64,000 nucleotides of DNA from Phytophthora colocasiae. Lineage: Eukaryota > Oomycota > Peronosporomycetes > Peronosporales > Peronosporaceae. Positions 50,786 to 60,330 of this stretch are shown piece after piece. A program made the translations under genes and the position numbers. Every line of letters begins with the position of its first letter. The stretch's first letter is position 1. Below the pieces are notes generated by a model, which saw only the letters and a program-made list of their open reading frames with translations, ran no database searches and was not told where the DNA came from. The stretch spans positions 2,418,001 to 2,482,000 of the forward strand of contig JAGKQI010000091.1 in assembly GCA_018806915.1 (NCBI GenBank). Reading direction: 5' to 3'.

Positions 50786-51690
50786 TCATTTGTCCCCTTG
50801 CGTCAGCTCCAGCACAATCCGAAACAGATCTAGCGGAGTAACAAACTGATCTACCATCGCAGATGCTCCAGGTTGTTGGCCGACAGCACTTTTAGCCGCC
50901 TTCGTTGGTTGCTTCCGGTACGAGGCTTCAATCTTACTGGGAACCACAAATAGCAAGTAGAACTTCGCATCCTTGCTGCTTGTAGCGTTTTCAAACCATT
51001 CGAGCACCGTATCCAATGGCTCAGCTTTGATTCCGTGGTTTTCATTGATTGTCATCTTCAACCCGTAACATTTGCTGTGGCCATTCCAGATAAGTGCATC
51101 CAGCGCTCCAAACGTTTTAGATATTGGTCTGTAGTACATCCAGCTCCTTGCTAGCTTTATCTTCTTGACATCAGCAAAATATTCTGTCTCCATCTCTTTC
51201 GGAATTTCCAAATGTTCTGCATTTGAAGTCGTCGAGCACAATGAACGATATCGCAGAGTTTTTGGCTTGGACAGGTTTAACCACCGGTGACACAGCAGCT
51301 CGTACACATTGCCACGACCTACAGTCGTACTTTTCGAATCATTAGCATTGTGTGCAATTGCAAACTCCGAGATCTTACGTAGACTTTCCCCCTTCATCTT
51401 GTCAATGACCTCCTGAGCGATGCGCAGGGACAGAAAATCCAAATAAAACCACGTGCGAAATTTTTTTTCGGTAGGAATCATCTGGAGAACGCAGTGACTA
51501 TACTTCGATTCCTTCACAGCTTCGTTAGATTTGGAATAGGAGATAATATCCAATGCACTGAACGATGTGATTGCCGATTTCAGATTTTTCACAACTTCAT
51601 TCTGCTTCTGCGAGAAGACAAACCGCGGAATCCCACCAAATCTGGCGAATCTCCGAACCAACTCGTCTTCAGCAAGTTTCAAGGCATCCG
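50786..51690 (-). pseudogene. CRN unit 3, C-terminal part only
   Basis: 298 residues, from about LKLAEDELVRRFARFGG to the stop, open throughout and nearly identical to unit 1. The header and P-loop are missing; the sequence ends abruptly at about 51690, where the upstream block of unit 4 begins. This is the inversion point between the minus-strand and plus-strand arrays. Confidence 0.85.
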
Positions 51691-51695
51691 GAAGT

Positions 51696-52326
51696 CCATT
51701 ACTGTTTCGACAATCCTACAGCGAACAAGCACGTTTGTACAGCCATAGTCACACCCAGCGCTGTTAATGAGCTAGATAAATAAACTACGAGTCCGTCGAC
51801 GTCCTTCAAGCATTGGCTCTCTTGAACACCTTTACTCGCCCTTGACGCGCTTCTTGCCCCACCAACGTGATGCTCTTCTGTGTGATATCTGGAAGTTGCC
51901 ACGCATGAACGGCAACTTTAAGATTGAACAAATTGCCGAGTGGATGTGGAGTATTTGACCAGACGACGGACACATCAGACCGACACCGACCGTGCAGCCC
52001 GACCGACACTGACAGCTCGACCGACAGCAGTCACGGACCGCTTCAACACTACATCTACATAATCGCCGGCGGTACTGCATAATCAGCACTTGTGGTTGGT
52101 ACCGGTAGTGTTGTTTGCGCGCAATTGTGCTCGGAAAGCTCGGAATGCTCCGCGAGCGCTCACAACTGGACCTCCCCATCCCCCCATACAAAAACTCATA
52201 GTAGGAAAAGTCGGCGCTAAAAACACGCGCACTCAGTCGCGAAAGGGTTACATCTATATATCGTATCGTACTTAAGTAAGAAATACCTTTTTTACGTACA
52301 TTTCTCCCCTGCCGCAACGGAGAAAG
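51696..52326 (+). repeat. 631-bp CRN upstream block, copy 1
   Basis: Nearly identical to 57179-57809, also directly before a CRN header. It contains part of the EH upstream region in reverse (about 51785-51860), a degraded palindrome (51895-51920) and several GACCGACA repeats (51985-52030). AT-rich sequence just before the ATG (52250-52320) is a candidate CRN promoter. Both copies extend through the CRN gene, so about 2.55 kb was duplicated. Confidence 0.85.
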
Positions 52327-52890
52327 ATGGTAAATCCTTTTTGTGTAGTCGTTGGAGCGGCGCGAGGGGAGTTCAAGGTGACGATCAACTGTGATGCTTC
52401 TGTTTTTGAGTTGAAGACGGCGATCATGATAAAGGGTAAAGGGCTTATCACGGCTCCTTTTTCAAAAGTGCAGCTTTTTCTGACGAAGAAGGAGAACGGG
52501 TGGCTGCCAAGTACTCATCTTGCTGAGTTACAAGAAAGCAAAGAGAATGTTCCCATGGATTTCGAGAGAGTGCCACTGACGGATACAAGTCGTTTGATTC
52601 AAGATATGTTGAAGGAAAACGAGTTGCCAGACCCAAGAAGTAGGCAAATTCACGTGCTGGTGGTGGTTCCGGACGGAAGAAAACGCTTCCAGGCGGATCT
52701 GTGGTTTGACGAGTATTCCCAACCGTTGAAGACGCGCAGACTGGACGAGGGCGTGAAAGATGACGTTGTGAGTAATCCAAGAAGAGTTTTGAAGATGAAG
52801 AAGTTCATCCCTCAATTGGTGCATCCAATGGTAAACCACAAAAATATCCTGGAGAGGGAGGCATATGTTGTGATATTTTTTCCGAGCTAA
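52327..52890 (+). CDS. CRN unit 4 header (LFLAK/ubiquitin-like), complete with ATG
   Basis: 187 residues. It starts MVNPFCVVVGAARGEF, a typical Crinkler opening, then KVQLFLTKK at 48-55 (LFLAK-type motif) and IQDMLKENELPD, and ends the conserved part with HVLVVVP at 109-115. That motif is the known junction where Crinkler headers join varied C-termini. A basic/acidic linker follows. In Crinklers the header directs secretion or translocation to the host; here this is inferred from family. It stops at TAA, which overlaps the ATG of the P-loop ORF (TAATG), after a run of six T's. Confidence 0.85.
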   Translation: MVNPFCVVVGAARGEFKVTINCDASVFELKTAIMIKGKGLITAPFSKVQLFLTKKENGWLPSTHLAELQESKENVPMDFERVPLTDTSRLIQDMLKENELPDPRSRQIHVLVVVPDGRKRFQADLWFDEYSQPLKTRRLDEGVKDDVVSNPRRVLKMKKFIPQLVHPMVNHKNILEREAYVVIFFPS

Positions 52891-54248
52891 TGCAGCACGT
52901 GAAAGAATGTTTCGAATCTGGTCGAGATGGCAAAGGCGGGGATTCACACGTTGTTGTCACGGGGAACCCTGGTACTGGGAAGAGTCGATTCTACATCTAT
53001 TGCATCTTTCAGCTCATTTGCAATCGTGAGCGAGAAGATATCAAGCAACTTCCTTCGTACGACTTGGTATTGAACTGTGAAGATGAATTCCTCAAATATG
53101 ACGCACCAAGTAACGAATTTATGGAGTTAACCAAAGCGGATGTTCGTGCGCTGATGACCAAAACCCGTGTGCTTCGACTTGTTGACGCACAATCGACGGA
53201 ACTTGAGGGCTGGCACGGAGTTTCGGTGTTGTTCGCTTCTCCGAGTGTTGAAGGGTTGCACGATTTCCAGAAAGTGAATGGATTCAAGTTTATCATGCCG
53301 ACATGGAGCTTGGAGGAGATGATAGAGTGCAACTTGTTGCTTCCAGATGCCTTGAAACTTGATGAAGACGAGTTGGTTCGGAGATTCGCCAGATTTGGTG
53401 GGATTCCGCGGTTTGTCTTCTCGCAGAAGCAGGATAAGGTTGTGGAAAATCTGGCATCCGCAATCACATCGTTCAGTGCATTGGATGTTATCTCCTATTC
53501 CAAATCTAACGAAGCTGTGAAGGAATCGAAGTATAGTCACTGCGTTCTCCAGATGATTCCTATCGAATACAATTTTCGCACGTGGTTCTATTTGGATTTT
53601 CTGTCCTTGCGCATCGCTCAGGAGGTTATTGACAAGATGAAGGGGGAAAGTCTACGTACGATCTCGGAGTTCGCAATTGCACACGATGGTGATGATTCGA
53701 GAAGTACGGCGGTAGCATGTGGCAATGTGTACGAGCTGCTTTGTCACCGGTGGTTTAACCTGTCCAAGCCAAAAACTCTGCGATATCGTTCATTGTGCTC
53801 GACGACTTCAAATGTAGAACATTTGGAAATTCCGAAAGAGATGGAGACAGAATACTTCGCTGATGTCAAGAAGATACAGCTAGCCAAAAGCTGGATGTAC
53901 TACAGACCAATATCTAAAACGTTTGGAGCGCTGGATGCACTTATCTGGGATGGACACAGCAAATGTTACGGGTTGAAGATGACAAACAATGAAAACCACG
54001 GAATCAAAGCTGAGCCATTGGATACGGTGCTCGAATGGTTCGAAAACGCTACAAGCAGCAAGGATGCGAAGTTCTACTTGATACTTGTGGTTCCCAGTAA
54101 GATTGAAGACTCGTTTCGGAAGCAATTAACGGAGGCGGCTAACGGTGCTGTCAGCCAACAACCTGGAGCATCTGCGATGGTAGATCAGTTTGTTACTACG
54201 CTAGATCTGTTTCAGATTGTGCTGGAGCTGACACAAGGAAGCAAATGA
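52890..54248 (+). CDS. CRN unit 4 P-loop NTPase/nuclease-like ORF
   Basis: 452 residues, intact. Walker A GNPGTGKS at 25-32. A sensor-like WSLEEM segment follows FIMPTW at about 135-150. The C-terminal third (about 345-420) has LDALIWDGHSKCYGLKMTNN, NHGIKAEPLD and a hydrophobic strand FYLILVVPSK, the layout of the restriction-nuclease-like domain in RHS/Crinkler proteins, with Asp and Lys as candidate catalytic residues. Family members act in the nucleus; target unknown. It follows the header by an overlapping TAATG, and would need reinitiation, frameshifting or an edited T run to be fused. Confidence 0.8.
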   Translation: MQHVKECFESGRDGKGGDSHVVVTGNPGTGKSRFYIYCIFQLICNREREDIKQLPSYDLVLNCEDEFLKYDAPSNEFMELTKADVRALMTKTRVLRLVDAQSTELEGWHGVSVLFASPSVEGLHDFQKVNGFKFIMPTWSLEEMIECNLLLPDALKLDEDELVRRFARFGGIPRFVFSQKQDKVVENLASAITSFSALDVISYSKSNEAVKESKYSHCVLQMIPIEYNFRTWFYLDFLSLRIAQEVIDKMKGESLRTISEFAIAHDGDDSRSTAVACGNVYELLCHRWFNLSKPKTLRYRSLCSTTSNVEHLEIPKEMETEYFADVKKIQLAKSWMYYRPISKTFGALDALIWDGHSKCYGLKMTNNENHGIKAEPLDTVLEWFENATSSKDAKFYLILVVPSKIEDSFRKQLTEAANGAVSQQPGASAMVDQFVTTLDLFQIVLELTQGSK

Positions 54249-54640
54249 TTGTTTGCTGAGAATCCATGCTCGCAATGCACTATGACTACGATCGCCAGCC
54301 GTGAAAGAGATTAAGTAGGAAGTTTTTTTGGAAATCGAAATGGCTCCTTTCTCCGGGGTACGTTGGAATCTTTGCTGTGGGCGTTAATGTAGTCAAGTTG
54401 ACGCCATTCAAGATCTCCTTGACTATGGGATGCCAGTCCATTTGCAAGACAAGGGAAAAATTCTTAAATGACTTCTTGAAGAACTACGTAGTCGTATTCA
54501 TCTATCATCAAATTTTGGCATTTTTCATCATATATTCAGGTTTATGGACTAGAACCCAGTGACCGGCATCTACGATGAAACTGAGGTCGTGAATTCCATT
54601 CTAACCAAGTACTAGTGGTGATTCCAGTCATTTAAACCAT
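54249..54640 (-). pseudogene. EH 3' remnant downstream of unit 4
   Basis: The conserved spacer (to about 54540) is followed by scraps of the EH C-terminus on the minus strand (revcomp of the region around 35515-35585, with deletions). No ORF. Confidence 0.65.
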
Positions 54641-54757
54641 TGAAGAAGCTCAAAGTATGCGAGCAGGAGCATTTTCCATCACATCAAGCTTAAGCATTTT
54701 CCATCACTATATCCAAGTTCTCTCTCCCCATTCCACAATCCGCCGTAACGGAGAAAG

Positions 54758-55321
54758 ATGGTAAATCTTTTTTGTGTAGTCGTTGGAGCAGCGCGAGGGG
54801 AGTTCGACGTGACGATCGACAAGGAGGCTTCTGTTTTTGACCTGAAGGAGGATATCGCGATAATCACTGACGTGTTTAACACGGTTCAATATTCAAAAGT
54901 GCAGCTTTTTCTGACGAAGAAGGACAACGGGTGGCTGCCAAGTACTCATCTTGCTGAGTTACAAGAAAGCAAGGGGAATGGTCCCGTGGGTTTCGAGAGA
55001 GTGCCGTTGACGGATGAAACTTGTTTGATTCAAGATATGTTGAAGGAAAACGAGTTGCCAGACCCAAGAAGTAGGCAAATTCACGTGCTGGTGGTGGTTC
55101 CGGACGGAAGAAAACGCTTCCAGGCGGATCTGTGGTTTGACGAGTATTCCCAACCGTTGAAGACGCGCAGACTGGACGAGGGCGTGAAAGATGACGTTGT
55201 GAGTAATCCAAGAAGAGTTTTGAAGATGAAGAAGTTCACCCCTCAATTGGTGCATCCAATGGTAAACCACAAAAATATCCTGGAGAGGGAGGCATATGTT
55301 GTGATATTTTTTCCGAGCTAA
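54758..55321 (+). CDS. CRN unit 5 header
   Basis: 187 residues with its own ATG: MVNLFCVVVGAARGEFDVTI, then KVQLFLTKKDNGWLPSTHLA and HVLVVVP. It is more diverged than units 4 and 6 near residues 15-45 and 70-95, closer to units 7-8 there. Same six-T run and TAATG end as unit 4. Its 120-bp upstream region lacks the 631-bp block. Confidence 0.85.
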   Translation: MVNLFCVVVGAARGEFDVTIDKEASVFDLKEDIAIITDVFNTVQYSKVQLFLTKKDNGWLPSTHLAELQESKGNGPVGFERVPLTDETCLIQDMLKENELPDPRSRQIHVLVVVPDGRKRFQADLWFDEYSQPLKTRRLDEGVKDDVVSNPRRVLKMKKFTPQLVHPMVNHKNILEREAYVVIFFPS

Positions 55322-56634
55322 TGCAGCACGTGAAAGAATGTTTCGAATCTGGTCGAGATGGCAAAGGCGGGGATTCACACGTTGTTGTCACGGGGAACCC
55401 TGGTACTGGGAAGAGTCGATTCTACATCTATTGCATCTTTCAGCTCATTTGCAATCGTGAGCGAGAAGATATCAAGCAACTTCCTTCGTACGACTTGGTA
55501 TTGAACTGTGAAGATGAATTCCTCAAATATGACGCACCAAGTAACGAATTTATGGAGTTAACCAAAGCGGATGTTCGTGCGCTGATGACCAAAACCCGTG
55601 TGCTTCGACTTGTTGACGCACAATCGACGGAACTTGAGGGCTGGCACGGAGTTTCGGTGTTGTTCGCTTCTCCGAGTGTTGAAGGGTTGCACGATTTCCA
55701 GAAAGTGAATGGATTCAAGTTTATCATGCCGACATGGAGCTTGGAGGAGATGATAGAGTGCAACTTGTTGCTTCCAGATGCCTTGAAACTTGCTGAAGAC
55801 GAGTTGGTTTGGAGATTCGCCAGGTTTGGTGGGATTCCGCGGTTGGTCTTCTGGCAGAAGCAGGAAGAAGTTGTAAAAAATCTGAATTTGGCAATCGGAT
55901 CGTTCAGCGCATTGGATACTATCTCGTATTCCAAAGCAACAGAAGCTGTGAAGGAATTGAAGTATAGTCACTGCGTCCTTCAAATGATTCCTACCGAAAA
56001 AAATTTCTGCACGAAGTTTCGATTGGATTTTCTGTCCCTACACATTGCTCAGCGGGTTATTGACAAGATGAAGGAGAAATGCCTATCTACGATCTCGGAG
56101 TTTGCAATTGCACACAATGCTGATGATTCGAGAAATACGGTTACATCCAAAGCCGATCTGTACAAGTTGCTTTGTCACCGGTGGTTTAACCTGTCCAAGC
56201 CAAAACCTCTACGTCTTCGCTCATTGTCCACGTCGTTGTACTCACGTTTGGAAATTCCGAAGGAGGTGCAAATTGAATACTTCGCTGATCTCGAGAAAGT
56301 AAAGCTAGACAACAGCTGGACGTACTACAAGCCACTGCTAAAAACATTTGAAGTGTTGGATGCACTCATCTGGGATGGGCACAACAAATGTTACGGGTTG
56401 CAGATGACAACCAATGAAACCCACGGAATCGTAGCTGCACCCTTGAACAAGATTCTCAAATGGCTAAATAACGCTCGCAAGGGTGCACAGTTCTACTTTG
56501 TATTCGTGGTTCCTAGTGAAATTGCACCAACGTATCTGAAGCAATCTACGAGGACGGCTGAAGGTACTGTCAGTCATAAACCTGGAGCTTCTGCTAAGGT
56601 GTATCAGTTTGTTACTCCGCTGGATCAGTTTTAA
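55321..56634 (+). CDS. CRN unit 5 P-loop/nuclease-like ORF, diverged C-terminus
   Basis: 437 residues. The first 160 are nearly identical to unit 4, with Walker A GNPGTGKS at 25-32. From about 55800 onward it is clearly diverged (for example ATEAVKELKYSHCVLQ, SKADLYKLLCHRWFN, EVLDALIWDGHNKCYGLQMT), but the frame stays open to a shortened end. The nuclease-like segment carries Gln (YGLQMT). The protein ends about 15 residues early relative to unit 4. Many amino-acid changes without stops suggest selection, or recombination between an old and a young copy. Confidence 0.8.
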   Translation: MQHVKECFESGRDGKGGDSHVVVTGNPGTGKSRFYIYCIFQLICNREREDIKQLPSYDLVLNCEDEFLKYDAPSNEFMELTKADVRALMTKTRVLRLVDAQSTELEGWHGVSVLFASPSVEGLHDFQKVNGFKFIMPTWSLEEMIECNLLLPDALKLAEDELVWRFARFGGIPRLVFWQKQEEVVKNLNLAIGSFSALDTISYSKATEAVKELKYSHCVLQMIPTEKNFCTKFRLDFLSLHIAQRVIDKMKEKCLSTISEFAIAHNADDSRNTVTSKADLYKLLCHRWFNLSKPKPLRLRSLSTSLYSRLEIPKEVQIEYFADLEKVKLDNSWTYYKPLLKTFEVLDALIWDGHNKCYGLQMTTNETHGIVAAPLNKILKWLNNARKGAQFYFVFVVPSEIAPTYLKQSTRTAEGTVSHKPGASAKVYQFVTPLDQF

Positions 56635-56949
56635 TGAATTGCGCTGGGGCGGAGAGACCCGGAGCTGCTCGAGCCAATGAACGACGCTCTTGAAGGCAGG
56701 AAGCGGCTACTCTCGCTATGGTTTCTATGGGCGACAGATGCCCGTGCGAGAACGGATGGCAGGCCAGAGTGCTAAGTGGGTGAAGTGGACGAGGTGTCGT
56801 CCCTAAGAGAGTGATCGCCTACCAAATTCCCTAGTTGAGTGACGACAAGAACAAGACTACGTTATTTTTATTTTATCGTTCTACAAGGCTCTACTTCTAT
56901 GAACTTGGGACTGTAATCGACCAAACAGCCACAGGTATCACGCATAACA
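56635..56949. other. No gene seen
   Basis: 315 bp of sequence not shared with the other units; only short frames. Confidence 0.6.
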
Positions 56950-57176
56950 CGACAGGAACTTGATGTATGCGGTGTGTACACCCCGTTCGTTCCTCCTCGA
57001 AAGCACTTTTTACTTTGAAAGACCTACCAACTACGATTATCACAGCCGTTGGACGACCCCATTGGGGGTCGGAATGGCCACGGACACGCCGAAGTTGATC
57101 TCTAACATTCAGATTTCTAACATTCAGATGGAGATTGTCGAGGATGCCGGTCAATGGGTTCTGCTGAGGTCTTGAA
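56950..57176 (+). pseudogene. EH fragment with internal deletion
   Basis: Joins the CGVCTP region of exon 3 (VCTPRSFLLE-like in a shifted frame) directly to the PTT/DDP region and DAG region, skipping about 330 bp of exon 3. It has a duplicated TCTAACATTCAGA and many changes. Dead. Confidence 0.75.
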
Positions 57177-57178
57177 TC

Positions 57179-57809
57179 CCATTACTGTTTCGACAATCCT
57201 ACAGCGAACAAGCACGTTTGTACAGCCATAGTCACACCCAGCGCTGTTAATGAGCTAGATAAATAAACTACGAGTCCGTCGACGTCCTTCAAGCATTGGC
57301 TCTCTTGAACACCTTTACTCGCCCTTGACGCGCTTCTTGCCCCACCAACGTGATGCTCTTCTGTGTGATATCTGGAAGTTGCCACGCATGAACGGCAACT
57401 TTAAGATTGAACAAATTGCCGAGTGGATGTGGAGTATTTGACCAGACGACGGACACATCAGACCGACACCGACCGTGCAGCCCGACCGACACTGACAGCT
57501 CGACCGACAGCAGTCACGGACCGCTTCAACACTACATCTACATAATCGCCGGCGGTACTGCATAATCAGCACTTGTGGTTGGTACCGGTAGTGTTGTTTG
57601 CGCGCAATTGTGCTCGGAAAGCTCGGAATGCTCCGCGAGCGCTCACAACTGGACCTCCCCATCCCCCCATACAAAAACTCATAGTAGGAAAAGTCGGCGC
57701 TAAAAACACGCGCACTCAGTCGCGAAAGGGTTACATCTATATATCGTATCGTACTTAAGTAAGAAATACCTTTTTTACGTACATTTCTCCCCTGCCGCAA
57801 CGGAGAAAG
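57179..57809 (+). repeat. 631-bp CRN upstream block, copy 2
   Basis: Same as 51696-52326, including the GACCGACA repeats; no separate gene is supported inside it. Confidence 0.85.
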
Positions 57810-58372
57810 ATGGTAAATCCTTTTTGTGTAGTCGTTGGAGCGGCGCGAGGGGAGTTCAAGGTGACGATCAACTGTGATGCTTCTGTTTTGAGTTGAAGAC
57901 GGCGATCATGATAAAGGGTAAAGGGCTTATCACGGCTCCTTTTTCAAAAGTGCAGCTTTTTCTGACGAAGAAGGAGAACGGGTGGCTGCCAAGTACTCAT
58001 CTTGCTGAGTTACAAGAAAGCAAAGAGAATGTTCCCATGGATTTCGAGAGAGTGCCACTGACGGATACAAGTCGTTTGATTCAAGATATGTTGAAGGAAA
58101 ACGAGTTGCCAGACCGGATAAGTAGGCAAATTCACGTGCTGGTGGTGGTTCCGGACGGAAGAAAACGCTTCCAGGCGGATCTGTGGTTTGACGAGTATTC
58201 CCAACCGTTGAAGACGCGCAGACTGGACGAGGGCGTGAAAGATGACGTTGTGAGTAATCCAAGAAGAGTTTTGAAGATGAAGAAGTTCATCCCTCAATTG
58301 GTGCATCCAATGGTAAACCACAAAAATATCCTGGAGAGGGAGGCATATGTTGTGATATTTTTTCCGAGCTAA
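57810..58372 (+). pseudogene. CRN unit 6 header with a one-base deletion
   Basis: A copy of the unit 4 header. One T is missing in GTTTTG (about 57884), so translation from ATG 57810 stops at codon 28. The later frame from 57893 still carries QLFLTKK and HVLVVVP. It ends in the same six-T TAATG overlap. The change at 58114-58120 (PDRIS for PDPRS) is shared with unit 8. Confidence 0.8.
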
Positions 58373-59730
58373 TGCAGCACGTGAAAGAATGTTTCGAATC
58401 TGGTCGAGATGGCAAAGGCGGGGATTCACACGTTGTTGTCACGGGGAACCCTGGTACTGGGAAGAGTCGATTCTACATCTATTGCATCTTTCAGCTCATT
58501 TGCAATCGTGAGCGAGAAGATATCAAGCAACTTCCTTCGTACGACTTGGTATTGAACTGTGAAGATGAATTCCTCAAATATGACGCACCAAGTAACGAAT
58601 TTATGGAGTTAACCAAAGCGGATGTTCGTGCGCTGATGACCAAAACCCGTGTGCTTCGACTTGTTGACGCACAATCGACGGAACTTGAGGGCTGGCACGG
58701 AGTTTCGGTGTTGTTCGCTTCTCCGAGTGTTGAAGGGTTGCACGATTTCCAGAAAGCGAATGGATTCAAGTTTATCATGCCGACATGGAGCTTGGAGGAG
58801 ATGATAGAGTGCAACTTGTTGCTTCCAGATGCCTTGAAACTTGCTGAAGACGAGTTGGTTCGGAGATTCGCCAGATTTGGTGGGATTCCGCGGTTTGTCT
58901 TCTCGCAGAAGCAGGATAAGGTTGTGGAAAATCTGACATCCGCAATCACATCGTTCAGTGCATTGGATGTTATCTCCTATTCCAAATCTAACGAAGCTGT
59001 GAAGGAATCGAAGTTTAGTCACTGCGTTCTCCAGATGATTCCTACTGAAGACAATTTTCGCACGTGGTTTTATTTGGATTTTTTGTCCCTGTGCATCGCT
59101 CAGGAGGTCATTGACAAGATGAAGGGGGAAAGTCTACGTAAGATCTCGGAGTTCGCAATTGCACACAATGCTAATGATTCGAGAAGTACGACTGTAGGTC
59201 GTGGCAATGTGTACGAGCTGCTTTGTCACCGGTGGTTAAACCTGTCCAAGCCAAAAACTCTACGATATCGTTCATTGTGCTCGACGACTTCAAATGTAGA
59301 ACATTTGGAAATTCCGAAAGAGATGGAGACAGAATACTTCGCTGATGTCAAGAAGATACAGCTAGCCAAGAGCTGGATGTACTACAGACCAATATCTAAA
59401 ACGTTTGGAGCGCTGGATGCACTTATCTGGGATGGACACAGCAAATGTTACGGGTTGAAGATGACAATCAATGAAAACCACGGAATCAATGCTGAGCCAT
59501 TGGATACGGTGCTCAAATGGTTCGAAAACGCTACAAGCAGCAAGGATGCGAAGTTCTACTTGATATTTGTGGTTCCCAGTAAGATTGAAGCCTCGTACCG
59601 GAAGCAACCAACGAAGGCGGCTAAAAGTGCTGTCGGTCAACAACCTGGAGCATCTGCGATGGTAGATCAGTTTGTTACTCCGCTAGATCTGTTTCAGATT
59701 GTGCTAGAGCTGACACAAGGGGGCAAATGA
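58372..59730 (+). CDS. CRN unit 6 P-loop/nuclease-like ORF
   Basis: 452 residues, intact, Walker A GNPGTGKS, nuclease-like segment LDALIWDGHSKCYGLKMTIN. Almost the same as unit 4 in the first half; in the second half some changes agree with units 1-3 (AHNANDSRSTTVGRGNVYEL), so the copy is a mosaic. Its header is broken, so if translated at all it would be headerless. Confidence 0.8.
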   Translation: MQHVKECFESGRDGKGGDSHVVVTGNPGTGKSRFYIYCIFQLICNREREDIKQLPSYDLVLNCEDEFLKYDAPSNEFMELTKADVRALMTKTRVLRLVDAQSTELEGWHGVSVLFASPSVEGLHDFQKANGFKFIMPTWSLEEMIECNLLLPDALKLAEDELVRRFARFGGIPRFVFSQKQDKVVENLTSAITSFSALDVISYSKSNEAVKESKFSHCVLQMIPTEDNFRTWFYLDFLSLCIAQEVIDKMKGESLRKISEFAIAHNANDSRSTTVGRGNVYELLCHRWLNLSKPKTLRYRSLCSTTSNVEHLEIPKEMETEYFADVKKIQLAKSWMYYRPISKTFGALDALIWDGHSKCYGLKMTINENHGINAEPLDTVLKWFENATSSKDAKFYLIFVVPSKIEASYRKQPTKAAKSAVGQQPGASAMVDQFVTPLDLFQIVLELTQGGK

Positions 59731-60330
59731 TTGTTTGCTGAGAATCCATGCTCGCAATGCACTATAACTACAAGCGCCAGCCGTGAAAGAGATTAAGTAG
59801 GTGGAAGGCGAAATTGCTCCTTTCTCCGGGTTGGAATCTTTGCTGTGGGCGTTAATGTAGTCAAGTTGACGCCATTTAAGATATCCTTGACTATGGGGTG
59901 CCAGTCCATTTGCAAGACAAGGAAAAACTTCTTGAATAACTTCTTGAATAACTACGTAGTCGTATTCATCTATCACCAAGTTTAGGCATTTTTCCTCATA
60001 TATTCAGGTTTATGGACTCGTGACTTTTGCCAACCACTTGGATAGAATGGAATTCACGACCTCAGGTTATTCTAACCAAGAACCCAGTGGTGACCGGCAT
60101 CCTCGACAAACTCCATCTGGATGTTAGGGATCACCTTCGGCATGTCCTTGGCATTTCTGGCTTCAGTACAGGGTCGTCCAACGCCGAGTGTAATCAGCTC
60201 AGTTGGTAGAGCCCTTCTCCGTCTCGAAGTCATCTTCTTCCATGCTTGGCGTACACCCAGTTCGCACTCGTGAACTTACTTTACGCCGCAACTGGCCGAC
60301 GTAAAGTACTGGAGCTCTTGCTGGAGCGGC
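59731..60330 (-). pseudogene. Spacer and EH 3' fragment between units 6 and 7
   Basis: Spacer to about 60000, then EH on the minus strand from the stop to the YYV/QYT breakpoint, with small indels (60065-60090, 60180-60245). It leads directly into the header of unit 7 head to head. Confidence 0.8.

Noticed and set aside
52868..52895. Classical -1 ribosomal frameshift site at the T6 run
   Set aside because: The in-frame heptamer would be A TTT TTT and not X XXY YYZ, and no clear stem follows, so a standard slippery site is not supported. Reinitiation at TAATG or mutation is more likely.
60189..60225. tRNA-like AGCTCAGTTGGTAGAGC
   Set aside because: It matches a tRNA D-arm, but sister copies read TCGTAGTTGGTAGGCCC at this place and the whole stretch is antisense EH coding sequence. 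No acceptor or T-arm is found, so this is chance similarity.
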